Positions 16,253 through 25,428 of a stretch of DNA of 64,000 bases are shown here, piece after piece. Position numbers and translations under genes: made by a program. Origin of the DNA: VRUE01 sp963728835 (lineage in GTDB: Bacteria; Actinomycetota; Thermoleophilia; Solirubrobacterales; 70-9); the NCBI GenBank assembly GCA_963728835.1, contig CAVSKZ010000002.1:1364001-1428000 (forward strand), read 5' to 3'. Below the pieces are notes generated by a model. It did no database searches and was not told the DNA's origin. It worked only from the letters and a program-made list of their open reading frames with translations. Numbering within the stretch: the stretch's first letter is position 1; each line of letters begins with the position of its first letter.

Positions 16253-18436
16253 TCAGTCCGCTGGCGCAACAACGGGGTGCTCTCCCGTCGGCCTGGGGTC
16301 GCCCTCGGCGGGCTCCACGTGCAGCCTCGGCAGGATCTTGTCCAGCCACCCGGGCAGCCACCAGGCACGCTCGCCGAAGAGCTGCATGATCGCCGGGACG
16401 AGGACCGAGCGGATGATCACGGCGTCGATGAAGACGGCGGCGGCGAGGCCGAGGCCGAAGAGTTTGATGATGCGGTCTTCGCCGATCATGAAGGAGAGGA
16501 AGACGGTGACCATGATCGCCGCCGCCGCGGTGATCACGCGGCCGGTCAGGGCGAGGCCGCGGGTGACGGCGAGGGTGGCGTCGCGGTCGCGCTCCCACTC
16601 CTCGTGGATCCTCGACATCAGGAAGACCTCGTAGTCCATCGAGAGGCCGAAGATGATCGCGAAGAGGAAGATCGGGAAGAAGGAGATGATCGGCCCGGTG
16701 CCGTCGACGCCGATCAGGCTCGCTCCCCAGCCCCACTGGAAGACGGCGACGATCAGGCCGAAGGCGGCGCCGATCGAGAGCAGGTTCATCACGATCGCCT
16801 TCAGCGGCACCAGCACCGAGCGGAAGACTGCCATCAGCAGCAGCGCCGAGAGCAGCACGACGACGCCGATGAAGAGCGGCAGCTTGTCGGCGATTGCGGT
16901 GCCGAAGTCCTCGAAGATCGCGGTGATGCCGCCGACGTGCACCTGGGCGCCGGTCTGCTGCTCCACCGGCGGGATCAGCTCGTCGCGGATGCGGTCGAGC
17001 AGTGCGGTCGTCTGCTCGCTCTGCGGCGAGGTCGTCGGATAGACCTGGAAGACGCCGGTGTCCCCGGCCGGGTTGAGCATCACCTCGGTCGTCCCGGCGA
17101 CGCCTTCTTCGCCGGCGAGCGTGCGGCGCAGATCGGTCAGCGCCGCGTCCTCGCCCTTGCCGGGCAGCGCCGCGACGATTGAGAAGGGGCCGTTGAAGCC
17201 CGGCCCGAAGCCTTCGGCGAGCAGGTCGTAGGCCTCGCGCGTAGTCGTCCCGGGCGGGTCGGTGCCGGCGTCGTTGGAGCCGAGGCGCAGCGAGAGGGTG
17301 GGTATGCAGAGGATCAGCAGCAGGCCGCCGGAGAGCAGCGCGGAGGCCACAGGCCGGCGCTGGATCTCGCGGCTCCAGCGGAACCAGCGCGTGTTTTCGG
17401 CGGTGGAGGGCGCGCGCTTCAGGCCGGGAATGCGCAGCTTGTCGACCCGCCGCCCGGCGATCGTCAGCAGCGCGGGCAGCAGGGTCAGCGCCGCGATCAT
17501 CGTCATCAGCACGGCGAGGGCCGTCGATATCGCCACGCCGTAGAGGAAGGAGAGGCCGAGCAGCAGCATCCCCATCAGGGCGATGATCACCGTCACCCCG
17601 GCGAAGAGGACGGCGCGGCCCGCGGTGTCGACGGCGGCGATCGCCGCGTCTCGGGATTCCATCCCCTCGTCGAGGCCGTTGCGGAAGCGGGTGAGGATGA
17701 AGAGGGCGTAGTCGATGCCGACGCCGAGGCCGATCATCGCCGCCAGCTGCGGGGCGAACTCCGCCGTGTCGAAGACGTGGGTGCCGAGCGTGACCAGGCT
17801 GAGGCCGACGCCGAGGGCGAACAGCGCGGTGACTAGGGGAAGCCCCATCGCCACCACGGAGCCGAAGGTGAGCAGCAGGATGACGACCGCGGCCAGCAGG
17901 CCGACCATGAAGGAGGCGTCGCCTTCTTCTTCGGCCCGCGCTTCCTCGACCGGCTGACCGCCGAGGTCCACCTGAAGCCCGTCGCCGTTGGCCGCCTCCG
18001 CCTCGTCGATCAGCTTCGCCGTGTCCTCTTTTTCGATCTCGTCGGTGAAGGTGTCGTACTGGACGGTCGCGTAGGCGATCCTGCCGTCCTCGCTGATCGC
18101 CGCCGCACCGCCGCCTGCATAGGGGCTGGCGACTTCGCTGACGTGGGGGAGGTCTTCCGCTTCGGCGAAGAGGCCCTGCAGGGTCCTGCGCACCGCCGGC
18201 GACTCGACGCCGCCTTCGGCCTTGAAGACGATCGTCGTCGTGTCGCCCGACTGCGCCGGGAACCTGTTTTCGAGCAGGTCGAAGGCGTCGGTCGAGTCGG
18301 AGGAAGGCAGCTTGAAGTCTTCGCTGAAATCGGAGCCGACCGAGCCGGCGAGCATGCCGACCCCGAACAGGGCGACGATCCAACTGAGGATTACGGTCTT
18401 GCGGTGCCCTGTGCACCAGGTGGCGAAGCGTCTCAT
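16253..18436 (-). CDS. MMPL/RND-family membrane transporter
   Basis: About 727 residues with the 2 x (1+5) helix plan of the RND superfamily. The first helix (KTVILSWIVALFGVG) is followed by a large extracytoplasmic loop (about 35-190), then helices 2-6 with GLGVGIDYALFILTRFRNGL. A second loop (about 380-540) precedes helices 8-12 with FGLSMDYEVFLMSRIHEEW. The two GxxxDY segments carry the proton-relay Asp-Tyr pairs of MmpL proteins. It probably exports a lipid or hydrophobic compound using the proton gradient. ATG 18436 is chosen because a -10 box (TACGGT) lies 10 bases upstream; GTG 18448 is possible. Confidence 0.88.
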   Translation of the reverse strand: MRRFATWCTGHRKTVILSWIVALFGVGMLAGSVGSDFSEDFKLPSSDSTDAFDLLENRFPAQSGDTTTIVFKAEGGVESPAVRRTLQGLFAEAEDLPHVSEVASPYAGGGAAAISEDGRIAYATVQYDTFTDEIEKEDTAKLIDEAEAANGDGLQVDLGGQPVEEARAEEEGDASFMVGLLAAVVILLLTFGSVVAMGLPLVTALFALGVGLSLVTLGTHVFDTAEFAPQLAAMIGLGVGIDYALFILTRFRNGLDEGMESRDAAIAAVDTAGRAVLFAGVTVIIALMGMLLLGLSFLYGVAISTALAVLMTMIAALTLLPALLTIAGRRVDKLRIPGLKRAPSTAENTRWFRWSREIQRRPVASALLSGGLLLILCIPTLSLRLGSNDAGTDPPGTTTREAYDLLAEGFGPGFNGPFSIVAALPGKGEDAALTDLRRTLAGEEGVAGTTEVMLNPAGDTGVFQVYPTTSPQSEQTTALLDRIRDELIPPVEQQTGAQVHVGGITAIFEDFGTAIADKLPLFIGVVVLLSALLLMAVFRSVLVPLKAIVMNLLSIGAAFGLIVAVFQWGWGASLIGVDGTGPIISFFPIFLFAIIFGLSMDYEVFLMSRIHEEWERDRDATLAVTRGLALTGRVITAAAAIMVTVFLSFMIGEDRIIKLFGLGLAAAVFIDAVIIRSVLVPAIMQLFGERAWWLPGWLDKILPRLHVEPAEGDPRPTGEHPVVAPAD

Positions 18437-18446
18437 CGAGCGCCGC

Positions 18447-18452
18447 ACCGTA
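18447..18452 (-). promoter_or_regulatory. -10 element of the MMPL gene
   Basis: TACGGT on the minus strand ends 10 bases before ATG 18436. It sits just beside the end of the 163-bp palindrome. Confidence 0.35.
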
Positions 18453-18461
18453 GCGAACTAA

Positions 18462-18624
18462 GGAGGGGCTAGCGAAACACCCGCGCGCATCCAGCGGCGG
18501 CGGACACGGCGCGGAGCGGCGTCCTCAGTCGGCCAAATAGCGCTGCTATTCGGCCTCCCTGCGTCCTTGCTCCGCTTGGTCCGGCGCTCGCTGGACTGCA
18601 CACGCGGGTTTCGCTAGCCCCTCC
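18462..18624. repeat. 163-bp imperfect palindrome between divergent genes
   Basis: The ends GGAGGGGCTAGCGAAAC and GTTTCGCTAGCCCCTCC are perfect inverted repeats extending to about 22 bases. Inner parts also match in mirror order (CCAGCG/CGCTGG, GCGGAGC/GCTCCGC, GGCCAAATAGC/GCTATTCGGCC), so almost the whole element can fold on itself. It separates the MMPL gene from the DAK2 kinase gene. Confidence 0.7.
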
Positions 18625-18666
18625 AAGGCGGCCGGGCTCCGGCGCTGCCCATCCGCACCCTGCGGT

Positions 18667-18672
18667 TAGATT
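18667..18672 (+). promoter_or_regulatory. -10 element of the DAK2 kinase gene
   Basis: TAGATT ends 8 bases before ATG 18681. No Shine-Dalgarno is seen. Confidence 0.45.
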
Positions 18673-18680
18673 TCGAAGCG

Positions 18681-20312
18681 ATGCCAGACCCCTCGATCGA
18701 GCGCTTCCGGCGTGTCATCACCTCCGCCTACGCGCATCTCGAGGAGCGCCGGCAGGAGGTCAACGACCTCAACGTCTTCCCCGTCGCCGACGGCGACACG
18801 GGCGACAACATGGCGATGACGATGCGGGCGGTGATGGAGGAGCTCGACCGGCTCGACGGGCTCGAGGTCGACGAGGTCGGCCGCACGAGGTTGGTCCAGG
18901 CGCTGGCGAGGGCCGCGCTGATGGGCGCGCGCGGCAACTCCGGCGTCATCCTCAGCCAGATCGTGCGCGGCGCCGCCGAGGAGCTGGCGAGCCGCCCCGG
19001 CGAGCTGATCGACCCGGTTCTGATCGCCTCCGCCTTCGCCAGCGCCGCCGACGCCGCCTACGACTCGGTTCGCGAGCCGGCCGAGGGGACGATGCTGACG
19101 GTGTTCCGCGAGATGGCGCACTCGACCGCCCGCCAGCTCTCCCGTCTGGAGTCCGAGAAGCAGCGCCTCGACCGCGGCGTCAGCGACGAGCAGCAGGACG
19201 AGGTCCTCGCCGAAGTCCTCGAGCGGGCGATGGCCGACGGTCAGCGGGCGGTCGAGCGGACCCCGGAGCAGCTCGACGTCCTGCGCGAGTCCGGGGTCGT
19301 CGACGCCGGCGGCTACGGCCTCGTCCTGATCCTCGCCGGCGTGGTCGCCGGCCTGCGCGGCGACGGCGCCGCGGTCCCCGAGGTGTCCCACCAGGAGGCG
19401 CCGCGGCTGAGCCGTCCCCACCACGAGGACAGCCGCTTCCGCTACTGCACCAACTTCATCGTCTCGGGGACGGGCCTGAGCGGGCGCGACCTCCTCCCGC
19501 GGCTCGAGGGCCTGGGCGACTCGGTGCTCGTCGTCGGCGACGAGGCGACGCTCAAGGTCCACGTCCACACCGACGAGCCCGAGGCCGCCGTAGCGCTCTT
19601 CGAGGGCGCCGGCGAGGTGACCAACCTCGACGTCGCCGACATGCGCGAGCAGATCGCCGAGCGGCGCGCCCGGCTGGAGGGCGGGCGGACCGGCGCGCTG
19701 GCGGTCGCGGCCGGTGAGGGCCTGGAGCGCCTCTTCGCCGAGCTCGGCGCCCATGTGGTCCACGGGGGCGAGACGCTCAACCCCTCCACCTACGAGCTGC
19801 TGGCCGGCATACACGAGGTTCCCGCCGAGGAAGTGCTGGTCTTCCCCAGCTCCCCGAACGTGGTGATGGCCGCCGAGCGAGCCTGCGAGCTGTCGGAGAA
19901 GCCGGCGCGGGTGGTTGCCGCCACCTCGCTGCAGAAGAGCCTTCTCACCCTGGTCGAGCTCGACCCCGGGGCCGCGGTCGGGGACAACGCGGAGCGGCTG
20001 GAGGGCGCGCTAGGCACGATCGCCGACGGTGGGGTCGCCCCGGCCGCCCGCGACGACGCCCAGGGCCGCTTTCGCAAGGGGGACGCCGTCGGCTTCGTCG
20101 AAGGCGAGATAGTCGCCTGGGGCGGTGCGGGGACCACCTTCGCGGCCACGGTGGAGAAGCTCGCCGAGGGGGCGGAGATCGTCACGGTGATCGCCGGCGC
20201 CGAGGCCCCCATCGCACTCGACGAGCTCGACCCCCACGTCCCCGACGGCGTCGAGATCGAGACCCACCAGGGCGGCCAGCCCAACTACTGGTGGCTGCTC
20301 GCGGCGCAGTAG
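18681..20312 (+). CDS. DAK2-domain kinase, fatty acid kinase FakA-like (YloV)
   Basis: 543 residues. The N-terminal DhaL/Dak2 ATP-binding domain (residues 1-200) shows VFPVADGDTGDNM with the Asp residues that bind the Mg-ATP pair, then GARGNSGVILSQI. The middle and C-terminal domains (about 220-540) match the FakA/YloV family. In Firmicutes FakA phosphorylates fatty acids bound by FakB; no FakB gene is in the window. Directly upstream of recG, as in many actinobacteria and Firmicutes. Its stop overlaps the recG GTG by one base. Confidence 0.85.
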   Translation: MPDPSIERFRRVITSAYAHLEERRQEVNDLNVFPVADGDTGDNMAMTMRAVMEELDRLDGLEVDEVGRTRLVQALARAALMGARGNSGVILSQIVRGAAEELASRPGELIDPVLIASAFASAADAAYDSVREPAEGTMLTVFREMAHSTARQLSRLESEKQRLDRGVSDEQQDEVLAEVLERAMADGQRAVERTPEQLDVLRESGVVDAGGYGLVLILAGVVAGLRGDGAAVPEVSHQEAPRLSRPHHEDSRFRYCTNFIVSGTGLSGRDLLPRLEGLGDSVLVVGDEATLKVHVHTDEPEAAVALFEGAGEVTNLDVADMREQIAERRARLEGGRTGALAVAAGEGLERLFAELGAHVVHGGETLNPSTYELLAGIHEVPAEEVLVFPSSPNVVMAAERACELSEKPARVVAATSLQKSLLTLVELDPGAAVGDNAERLEGALGTIADGGVAPAARDDAQGRFRKGDAVGFVEGEIVAWGGAGTTFAATVEKLAEGAEIVTVIAGAEAPIALDELDPHVPDGVEIETHQGGQPNYWWLLAAQ

Positions 20313-22514
20313 TGCAAGCGTTCGCAGGAGCTTCTGAGCTAACGGACGCGCAGCTGCGCGACGCCCCAGTCCACTGGCCAAGGCCAAGCGCGCTCGACGT
20401 TTCCCTCCAAGCCTTGGAGGGGGTTGGGCCCAAAACAGCTGAAGCGGCGGAAGCGGCCGGCGTCGCGACCGTCGGCGAGCTGCTGCTTCGGTTCCCGCAT
20501 CGGCACCGCGATTTGACCGTCGTGCCGGTGGCAAGTCTGGAGCAGAAGCAGAGCGCGACGATCTCGGTTGAGGTGCTCGCCGGCGCGGGGCGGCCCTTCC
20601 GGCGAAGGGGCCTGTCGATTCTCAGTGTCAAAGTTGGCGACGACTCCGGGTCTGTGCGCGCTACATGGTTCAACCAGCCTTGGCTGTCCTCCAAGCTCAC
20701 GGCTGGAGTGCGTTTGCTGCTCACCGGCTCGCGGGATCAACGTGGCTTCCGAGTCTCCGAATACGAATTCCTCCCTTCCGCGGGTGGCGTGGGGGAGGGG
20801 GGGCCGAGAACGGAGGCGCAGCCCCCGCCCGCAGGCCCCCCCTCCCCCACGACAGGACCCGCGGCCGCGAGCCTTGTCCCTATCCATCCGGCGACCGAAG
20901 ACCTGAAGGCAGCGCGCATTCGCCAGTGGATGGAGCAGGCGATTCGGTGGGTGGGCAGTGTGCCCGAGGCGCTTCCGGCCGAGCTGCGAGTGCGGAGAGG
21001 GCTCGCTGGTGTCGCCGACGCGGTCAAGGCGATGCATTTCCCGGAGACGACGGAGGATGTGGAGAAAGCGAAAGAGCGGTTGCGATTCGAAGAGTCTGTT
21101 TTTGTACCAGGCGATCTTGGCGACGCGGAAGCGGTCGCACCGCACTGCGAGACCGGCGCCGAGGCTGGGGAAGTCCGGGGAGATGGTTGCGCGGTGGGTC
21201 GAGTCGCTTCCGTTCGAGCCGACTCGGGACCAGTTGAAGGCCTTCGACGAGATCGACGGAGATCTCGACTCGGGTGAGCCGATGCAGAGGCTGCTGATGG
21301 GCGAGGTCGGGTCGGGGAAGACCGTGGTTGCCGTGTACTCGATGCTGCGAGCGCTGGAAGCTGGGTTCCAGGCGGTCCTGATGGCGCCGACGGAGACGCT
21401 GGCCGAGCAGCATGCCCTGACCCTGGAAAAGCTGCTGGCTGAGGAGGCGACTCCGTTTGCCTTGCTCACTGGTGCCACCAAGGCAGCACGCCGTAAGGAA
21501 TATCTGGAGCGGTTGGCTACCGGCGAGCTGGGGCTGATCGTCGGCACCCATGCGCTGATCGAGCCGACGGTGAAATTCGCCCGCCTTGGCCTCTGCGTCG
21601 TCGACGAGCAGCATCGCTTCGGGGTGCAGCAGCGCAGGGCGCTGGACTCCAAGGGCGTGGAGGGGATGGCGCCGCACGTCCTGCACATGACGGCGACGCC
21701 GATCCCGCGAACGCTGTCGCTCACCGCATACGGCGACCTGGACACGACCGCGCTGCACGAGCTGCCGTCCGGCCGCAAGCCGGTCGCGACCCGGATCGTC
21801 GAGGAGGGCGATCGCGCCGGGGCATATGAGTTCATCCGCGGGCAGCTGCGCGAGGGCAGGCAGGCCTACGTCGTCTGCCCGTTGGTCGAGCAGTCCGAGA
21901 AATTGCAGGGACGCGCGGCGGAGGTCGAGGCGGAGCGGCTCGCGGCGGGCGAGCTGCGCGACTTCAGAGTCGGCGTGATCCACGGCCAGATGCGCTCGGC
22001 CGACAAGGCCGCGGCGATGGAGGCGTTCGCCGCCGGCGAGACAGACGTCCTCGTCGCCACCACGGTGATCGAGGTCGGGATCGACGTCGCCAACGCGACT
22101 GTGATCGTGATCGAGGGCGCCGAGCGCTTCGGCGTCTCGCAGCTGCACCAGCTGCGCGGCCGGGTCGGCCGTGGCGCGCACGAGTCGATCTGCCTCCTCT
22201 TCCCCGAAGAGGCAGGCGAGATGGCCCGCCGTCGCCTGAAGGCGGTCGAGCGCGAGCGCGACGGCTTCAAGCTCGCCGAGGTCGACCTCCAGCTGCGCGG
22301 CGAGGGCGAGGTGCTGGGGACGCGCCAGAGCGGCCTGCCGCGCTTCGCCGTCGCCGAGCTGCCCGAGGACGGCGAGGTCCTCGCCACCGCCCGCAACGAG
22401 GTGCTCGCCCTGATGCACCGCCACGGCTCTCTCGACGCCCCCGAGCTCGGCCCGCTGCTCGAGGCCGCCCGCCGTCGCTTCGGCGCCGGCGCCGCCGACC
22501 CGATACCGCTTTGA
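20312..22514 (+). CDS. recG: ATP-dependent DNA helicase RecG, one frameshift in this sequence
   Basis: RecG remodels stalled forks and Holliday junctions. The N-terminal wedge/OB domain is read from GTG 20312 (a GTG at 20291 is also in frame). The helicase domains read in another frame from about 21100: Walker A MGEVGSGKT (about 21300), the QLKAFDEI Q-like motif, VVDEQHRFG (DEQH box, about 21600) and QLRGRVGRG (motif VI, about 22150). One extra T near 21095 (GAG-T-CTG) explains the shift. A 29-residue in-frame insert at 20778-20864, encoded by a palindromic repeat, interrupts the wedge domain. Confidence 0.9.
20778..20864 (+). repeat. Palindromic repeat with GGTGGCG/CGACAGGACC internal loop, copy 2, inside recG
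   Basis: 87 bp, CCGCGGGTGGCGTGG at one end and CCACGACAGGACCCGCGG at the other, with TGGGGGAGGGGGGGCC paired to its complement between. The length is a multiple of three and there is no stop, so recG stays open through it. The encoded residues are Gly/Pro-rich and unlike RecG. Confidence 0.8.
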
Positions 22515-22581
22515 GGGGTCGGCACCCTCCCTGAAAACGCGCTTCGCGCTGGAGTGTTTTCAGGGAGGGTGCCGACCCCTC
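22513..22581 (+). terminator. 3'-end hairpin of recG (bulged-core family)
   Basis: 26-base perfect arms (22513-22538 and 22556-22581), starting at the last base pairs of the recG stop. The core is AAAACGCGCTTCGCGCTGGAGTGTTTT, a short-loop version of the family core, in the same direction as recG. Confidence 0.75.
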
Positions 22582-22606
22582 CCGCAGACGCTTGCTGCTA
22601 GCCCTT

Positions 22607-22612
22607 TAGGTT
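22607..22612 (+). promoter_or_regulatory. -10 element of rsmD (leaderless)
   Basis: TAGGTT lies exactly 6 bases before the GTG start of rsmD, downstream of the recG terminator hairpin, so this is a new transcription unit. Confidence 0.55.
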
Positions 22613-22618
22613 TGCGGT

Positions 22619-23164
22619 GTGCGCGTAATCGCCGGCGACCTCAAAGGGCAGCACTTGGTCGCGCCGCGCGGGTGGAAGGTGCGTCCGACCTCCGACCGGG
22701 CGCGGGAGGCGATCTTCTCCGTCCTCGGCGACCTGGTCGAGGGCGCCGCGGTGCTCGATCTCTATTGCGGCACCGGAGCGCTTGCGATCGAGGCTCTCTC
22801 CCGCGGCGCCGCTCGGGCCACCCTGGTCGACCGCGACACCCGCGCCGCGCTCGGCAACGTCGAGCGGCTCGGGCTCGGGGGGCGGGTCGAGCTCGTCCGC
22901 GCCGACGTATCGCGCTGGCTGTCCGGCCGGGCGGAGGACGGGGAGGGCACCCGCTTCGACCTCGTCTTCGTCGACGCCCCCTATAGACTCGCCGACCGCG
23001 TGGGGCAGGAACTGGACAGCCATCTGCCGCGCCTCCTCCAACCGGGCGGGCGGGCGATAGTCGAGAGCGGCGCGCGGCGTCCGCTTCGCATCGACTCGCT
23101 GCCGCGCCTGCGCCAGCGCCGCTACGGCGCCGCCGACGTATCGATCTACGGAGAGGGAAGCTGA
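22619..23164 (+). CDS. rsmD: 16S rRNA (guanine966-N2)-methyltransferase
   Basis: 181 residues. The start MRVIAGDLKGQHLVAP and RPTSDRAREAIFSVLG are the RsmD entry motifs. SAM binding is at VLDLYCGTGALAIEALSRGA (about residues 45-64), and the catalytic motif, usually DPPY, appears as FVDAPY (about 117-122). It methylates G966 in assembled 30S subunits. Overlaps coaD by one base, the usual rsmD-coaD pair. Confidence 0.92.
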   Translation: MRVIAGDLKGQHLVAPRGWKVRPTSDRAREAIFSVLGDLVEGAAVLDLYCGTGALAIEALSRGAARATLVDRDTRAALGNVERLGLGGRVELVRADVSRWLSGRAEDGEGTRFDLVFVDAPYRLADRVGQELDSHLPRLLQPGGRAIVESGARRPLRIDSLPRLRQRRYGAADVSIYGEGS

Positions 23165-23664
23165 TGGCCCAGCGCGACGGCACGGTGGTCTGCCCCGGCA
23201 GCTACGACCCGGTGACCAACGGCCACCTCGACATCATCACCCGCAGCGCCTCGGCCTTCGAGCGCGTCGTCGTCGGGGTCGTCAACAACCCGATCCGCAA
23301 GGAGAAGACGCTCTTCACCGCCGAGGAGCGCCAGGCCTTCATCGAAGAGGCCGCGGCGTCCCTGCCAAACGTCGAGGTGCGGATCTTCTCCAACCTGCTG
23401 GTCGAGTTCGCGCGCGAAATGGAGGCCAAGGCGATCGTCAAGGGCCTGCGCGCGATCTCCGACTTCGAGTACGAGTTCGAGATGGCCCAGCTCAACCGCA
23501 AGCTCGACCCGGGCATCGAGAGCATCTACATGATCGCCTCGCCTCAGTACAGCTTCCTCTCCTCCACGGGCGTCAAGGAAATGGCGACCTTCGGGGGCGA
23601 CGTCTCCGACCTCGTACCGGGCCCCGTCGCGGGCGCGATGGCACAGCGCCTGGGCGACAGGTAG
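23164..23664 (+). CDS. coaD: Phosphopantetheine adenylyltransferase
   Basis: Fourth step of coenzyme A synthesis, adding AMP to 4'-phosphopantetheine. 166 residues with the nucleotidyltransferase motif CPGSYDPVTNGHLDII, KGLRAISDFEYE for substrate binding and the C-terminal SSTGVKE (ISSTxxR-like) motif. The length and all motifs are normal. A ribosome site (AGGGAAG) precedes the ATG inside rsmD. Confidence 0.95.
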   Translation: MAQRDGTVVCPGSYDPVTNGHLDIITRSASAFERVVVGVVNNPIRKEKTLFTAEERQAFIEEAAASLPNVEVRIFSNLLVEFAREMEAKAIVKGLRAISDFEYEFEMAQLNRKLDPGIESIYMIASPQYSFLSSTGVKEMATFGGDVSDLVPGPVAGAMAQRLGDR

Positions 23665-23755
23665 GCTTCCCGCGTTGGGGGGTGTTGGGCGAGAGCTTGC
23701 AAAAAGCCGAGGAAATAACCGCTTCTTCACCGAAGTCGCCGCTTACACGTAGGCT

Positions 23756-23761
23756 TACGAT
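23756..23761 (+). promoter_or_regulatory. -10 element of the sepIVA-like gene (leaderless)
   Basis: TACGAT, within GGCTTACGAT, lies exactly 6 bases before ATG 23768. The same 10-base string is found at 24891-24900 upstream of the methyltransferase gene. Confidence 0.55.
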
Positions 23762-23767
23762 CTGCTG

Positions 23768-24247
23768 ATGGACGTTCTCGTTCTCATAGACAAGCTCGAC
23801 GACGTGGTTCACAACGCGCGCCCGGTGCCGCTGACGGACCAGGTGCGCGTCGACCGTGAGGAGATCTACGACCTGCTCGATCAGATGCGGGCGACGATTC
23901 CCGAGGAGATCAAGCAGGCGCGCTGGATCGTCAAGGAGCGCCAGGAGATGCTGGCCGAGGCCAAGCGAGAGGCCGAGCGCATCGTGCGCGAGGCCCGCGA
24001 GCAGCAGGCCCGTTTGATCTCCGACGAGGAGGTCACCAAGCAGGCCGAGCGGGCCGCCGACGAGATCGTCGAGGACGCTCGCACGCGCGAGCGCGAGATC
24101 CGGCTCGGCGCCGAGGACTACGCCGACGAGATCCTCAACACGCTCGAGGTCAACCTGCAGAAGTTCCTCGCCGCCGTGCAGCGGGGGCGGGACCGCTTGG
24201 CGGGCCGGGATGAGGAGCCGGTAGCCGAGCTCGACGAGCAGGCTTAG
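23768..24247 (+). CDS. SepIVA/DivIVA-like coiled-coil division protein
   Basis: 159 residues, almost wholly helical and highly charged: an N-terminal hydrophobic start (MDVLVLIDKLDDVVHNARPVP), then long heptad-like stretches with AEAKREAERIVREAREQQ. The N-terminus and the position after rsmD-coaD and near the DUF177-rpmF block match SepIVA of mycobacteria (Rv2927c type), a DivIVA-related protein of septum and intracellular membrane organisation. Earlier annotations would call it an ATP synthase subunit B-like protein. The role here is by family only. Confidence 0.75.
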   Translation: MDVLVLIDKLDDVVHNARPVPLTDQVRVDREEIYDLLDQMRATIPEEIKQARWIVKERQEMLAEAKREAERIVREAREQQARLISDEEVTKQAERAADEIVEDARTREREIRLGAEDYADEILNTLEVNLQKFLAAVQRGRDRLAGRDEEPVAELDEQA

Positions 24248-24252
24248 CGTTG

Positions 24253-24335
24253 AAGGGGAGGCGGGGATGCCTCCTCAAAACGCTCGGCAGGAGCCTCGCT
24301 GGAGTGTTTTGAGGAGGCATCCCCGCCTCCCCTTT
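24253..24335. terminator. Convergent terminator hairpin (bulged-core family) with T-tract
   Basis: About 27-base arms (AAGGGGAGGCGGGGATGCCTCC and complement) close a core reading AAAACGCTCGGCAGGAGCC then TCGCTGGAGTGTTTT, followed by CCCCTTTTT. It lies between the sepIVA-like stop and the stop of the minus-strand DUF177 gene, so it can serve both. Confidence 0.8.
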
Positions 24336-24343
24336 TTGTGCGC

Positions 24344-24868
24344 CTACTCGTCGAGCTTTAGCTCTTGGAGCTTGGCCCAGCGAGGGTCGGTCGTTTGCTC
24401 GTGCTTGTGGTCTTCGGGGTCGGCGTCGTTCAATGGCTCGCCGCAGGTGGGGCAGAGGCCGGCGCAGTCTTCGCGGCAGAGGAACTGGGTGGGGATGGCC
24501 AGGACGGCGGCGTCGTGGGCCCAGCGGCCAAGGTCGAGTTCGTCGTCGGAGACGTAGGGGCTGCGCAGCTCCTCGTCGTCGGTGTCTTCGTGGGCGACCT
24601 CGCGGGCGTCGGCCTCGGCCTCCATCGCCGCATCCTCCAGGCAGCGCATGCAGGGACCCTCGATCCGCAGTGGGAAGCGGAGGCGGAAGGCGTAGCCGCC
24701 GCTGGGCCGCGAGACGTCGAGGCGCACCGGGACCGATTCGGGCACGGCGGCGTAGGTCTGGCCCGCGAGCTCCAGCGGCTCCAGCCGAACCGGCAGCTCG
24801 AGGCGGCTGCCCTCGCCGTGGGAGAGGGACAACCGGGCGAGGTCGATGATCGTCGTCGCTTGCGCCAT
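24344..24868 (-). CDS. DUF177/YceD family protein (23S rRNA accumulation)
   Basis: 174 residues from ATG 24868, with a GGAGGAGAG ribosome site. It shows the family pair CMRCLE (about residue 72) and CREDCAGLCPTCGEPLN (about 131-147), a Cys-rich zinc site. YceD proteins are needed for normal 23S rRNA levels and are almost always encoded just upstream of and co-oriented with rpmF. Here the gene is inverted, and a methyltransferase gene lies between it and rpmF. The longer reading from 24943 is not favoured. Confidence 0.85.
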   Translation of the reverse strand: MAQATTIIDLARLSLSHGEGSRLELPVRLEPLELAGQTYAAVPESVPVRLDVSRPSGGYAFRLRFPLRIEGPCMRCLEDAAMEAEADAREVAHEDTDDEELRSPYVSDDELDLGRWAHDAAVLAIPTQFLCREDCAGLCPTCGEPLNDADPEDHKHEQTTDPRWAKLQELKLDE

Positions 24869-24921
24869 GGGCTCTCCTCCGCTTCGGCCGGGCTTACGAT
24901 GGGCTCCGACGAGATTACGGA

Positions 24922-25419
24922 ATGGATCGATTCGACTGGACACCCGAGGTCTACCTGGAGCGGATTCGCTCGCAGGTGCCGCGCTACGACGAACTGCAGG
25001 AGCAGGCGATCGCGGCGATTCCGTTCTCGCCGGAGCGGGTGCTCGAGCTCGGGATGGGCACGGGGGAGACGACCCGCCGCCTGATCGAGGCCCACCCCGA
25101 CGCCTGGGTCGTCGGCCTTGACTCCAGCCCCGACATGGTCTTCCGCGCCCGCCAGACCTACGACGACGTCCAGCTCGCCCGCATGGAGGACCCGCTGCCC
25201 GACGGCCCCTGGGACCTGGTCATCTCGGTCCTCTCCACGAGTGAGTTGAGCGACGAAGACCTCCTGACCCTTTGCCGCCGAGTCAAGGACCAATCCCGCG
25301 CCATTGTCATTGCCGACGCTTTCGAATCAGACAAGCTTCAAAACCTCCTGTCCTGGTTGGGCGGGAAGGTCACGTGGCAAGCCGACGGCCTCGCTGTTGT
25401 CCAAGCCGTCTACGAGTAG
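24922..25419 (+). CDS. Class I SAM-dependent methyltransferase, short
   Basis: 165 residues. Motif I is VLELGMGTGETTRRL (about residues 40-54), motif II VVGLDSSPDM, and the motif IV region WDLVISVLSTSELSD. The protein ends soon after the strand 5 region, shorter than the usual 200-250, so a C-terminal substrate part may be missing; the end abuts a palindromic repeat at 25429. The substrate is unknown. It may be co-regulated with rpmF downstream. Confidence 0.75.
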   Translation: MDRFDWTPEVYLERIRSQVPRYDELQEQAIAAIPFSPERVLELGMGTGETTRRLIEAHPDAWVVGLDSSPDMVFRARQTYDDVQLARMEDPLPDGPWDLVISVLSTSELSDEDLLTLCRRVKDQSRAIVIADAFESDKLQNLLSWLGGKVTWQADGLAVVQAVYE

Positions 25420-25428
25420 CGCTACTCG

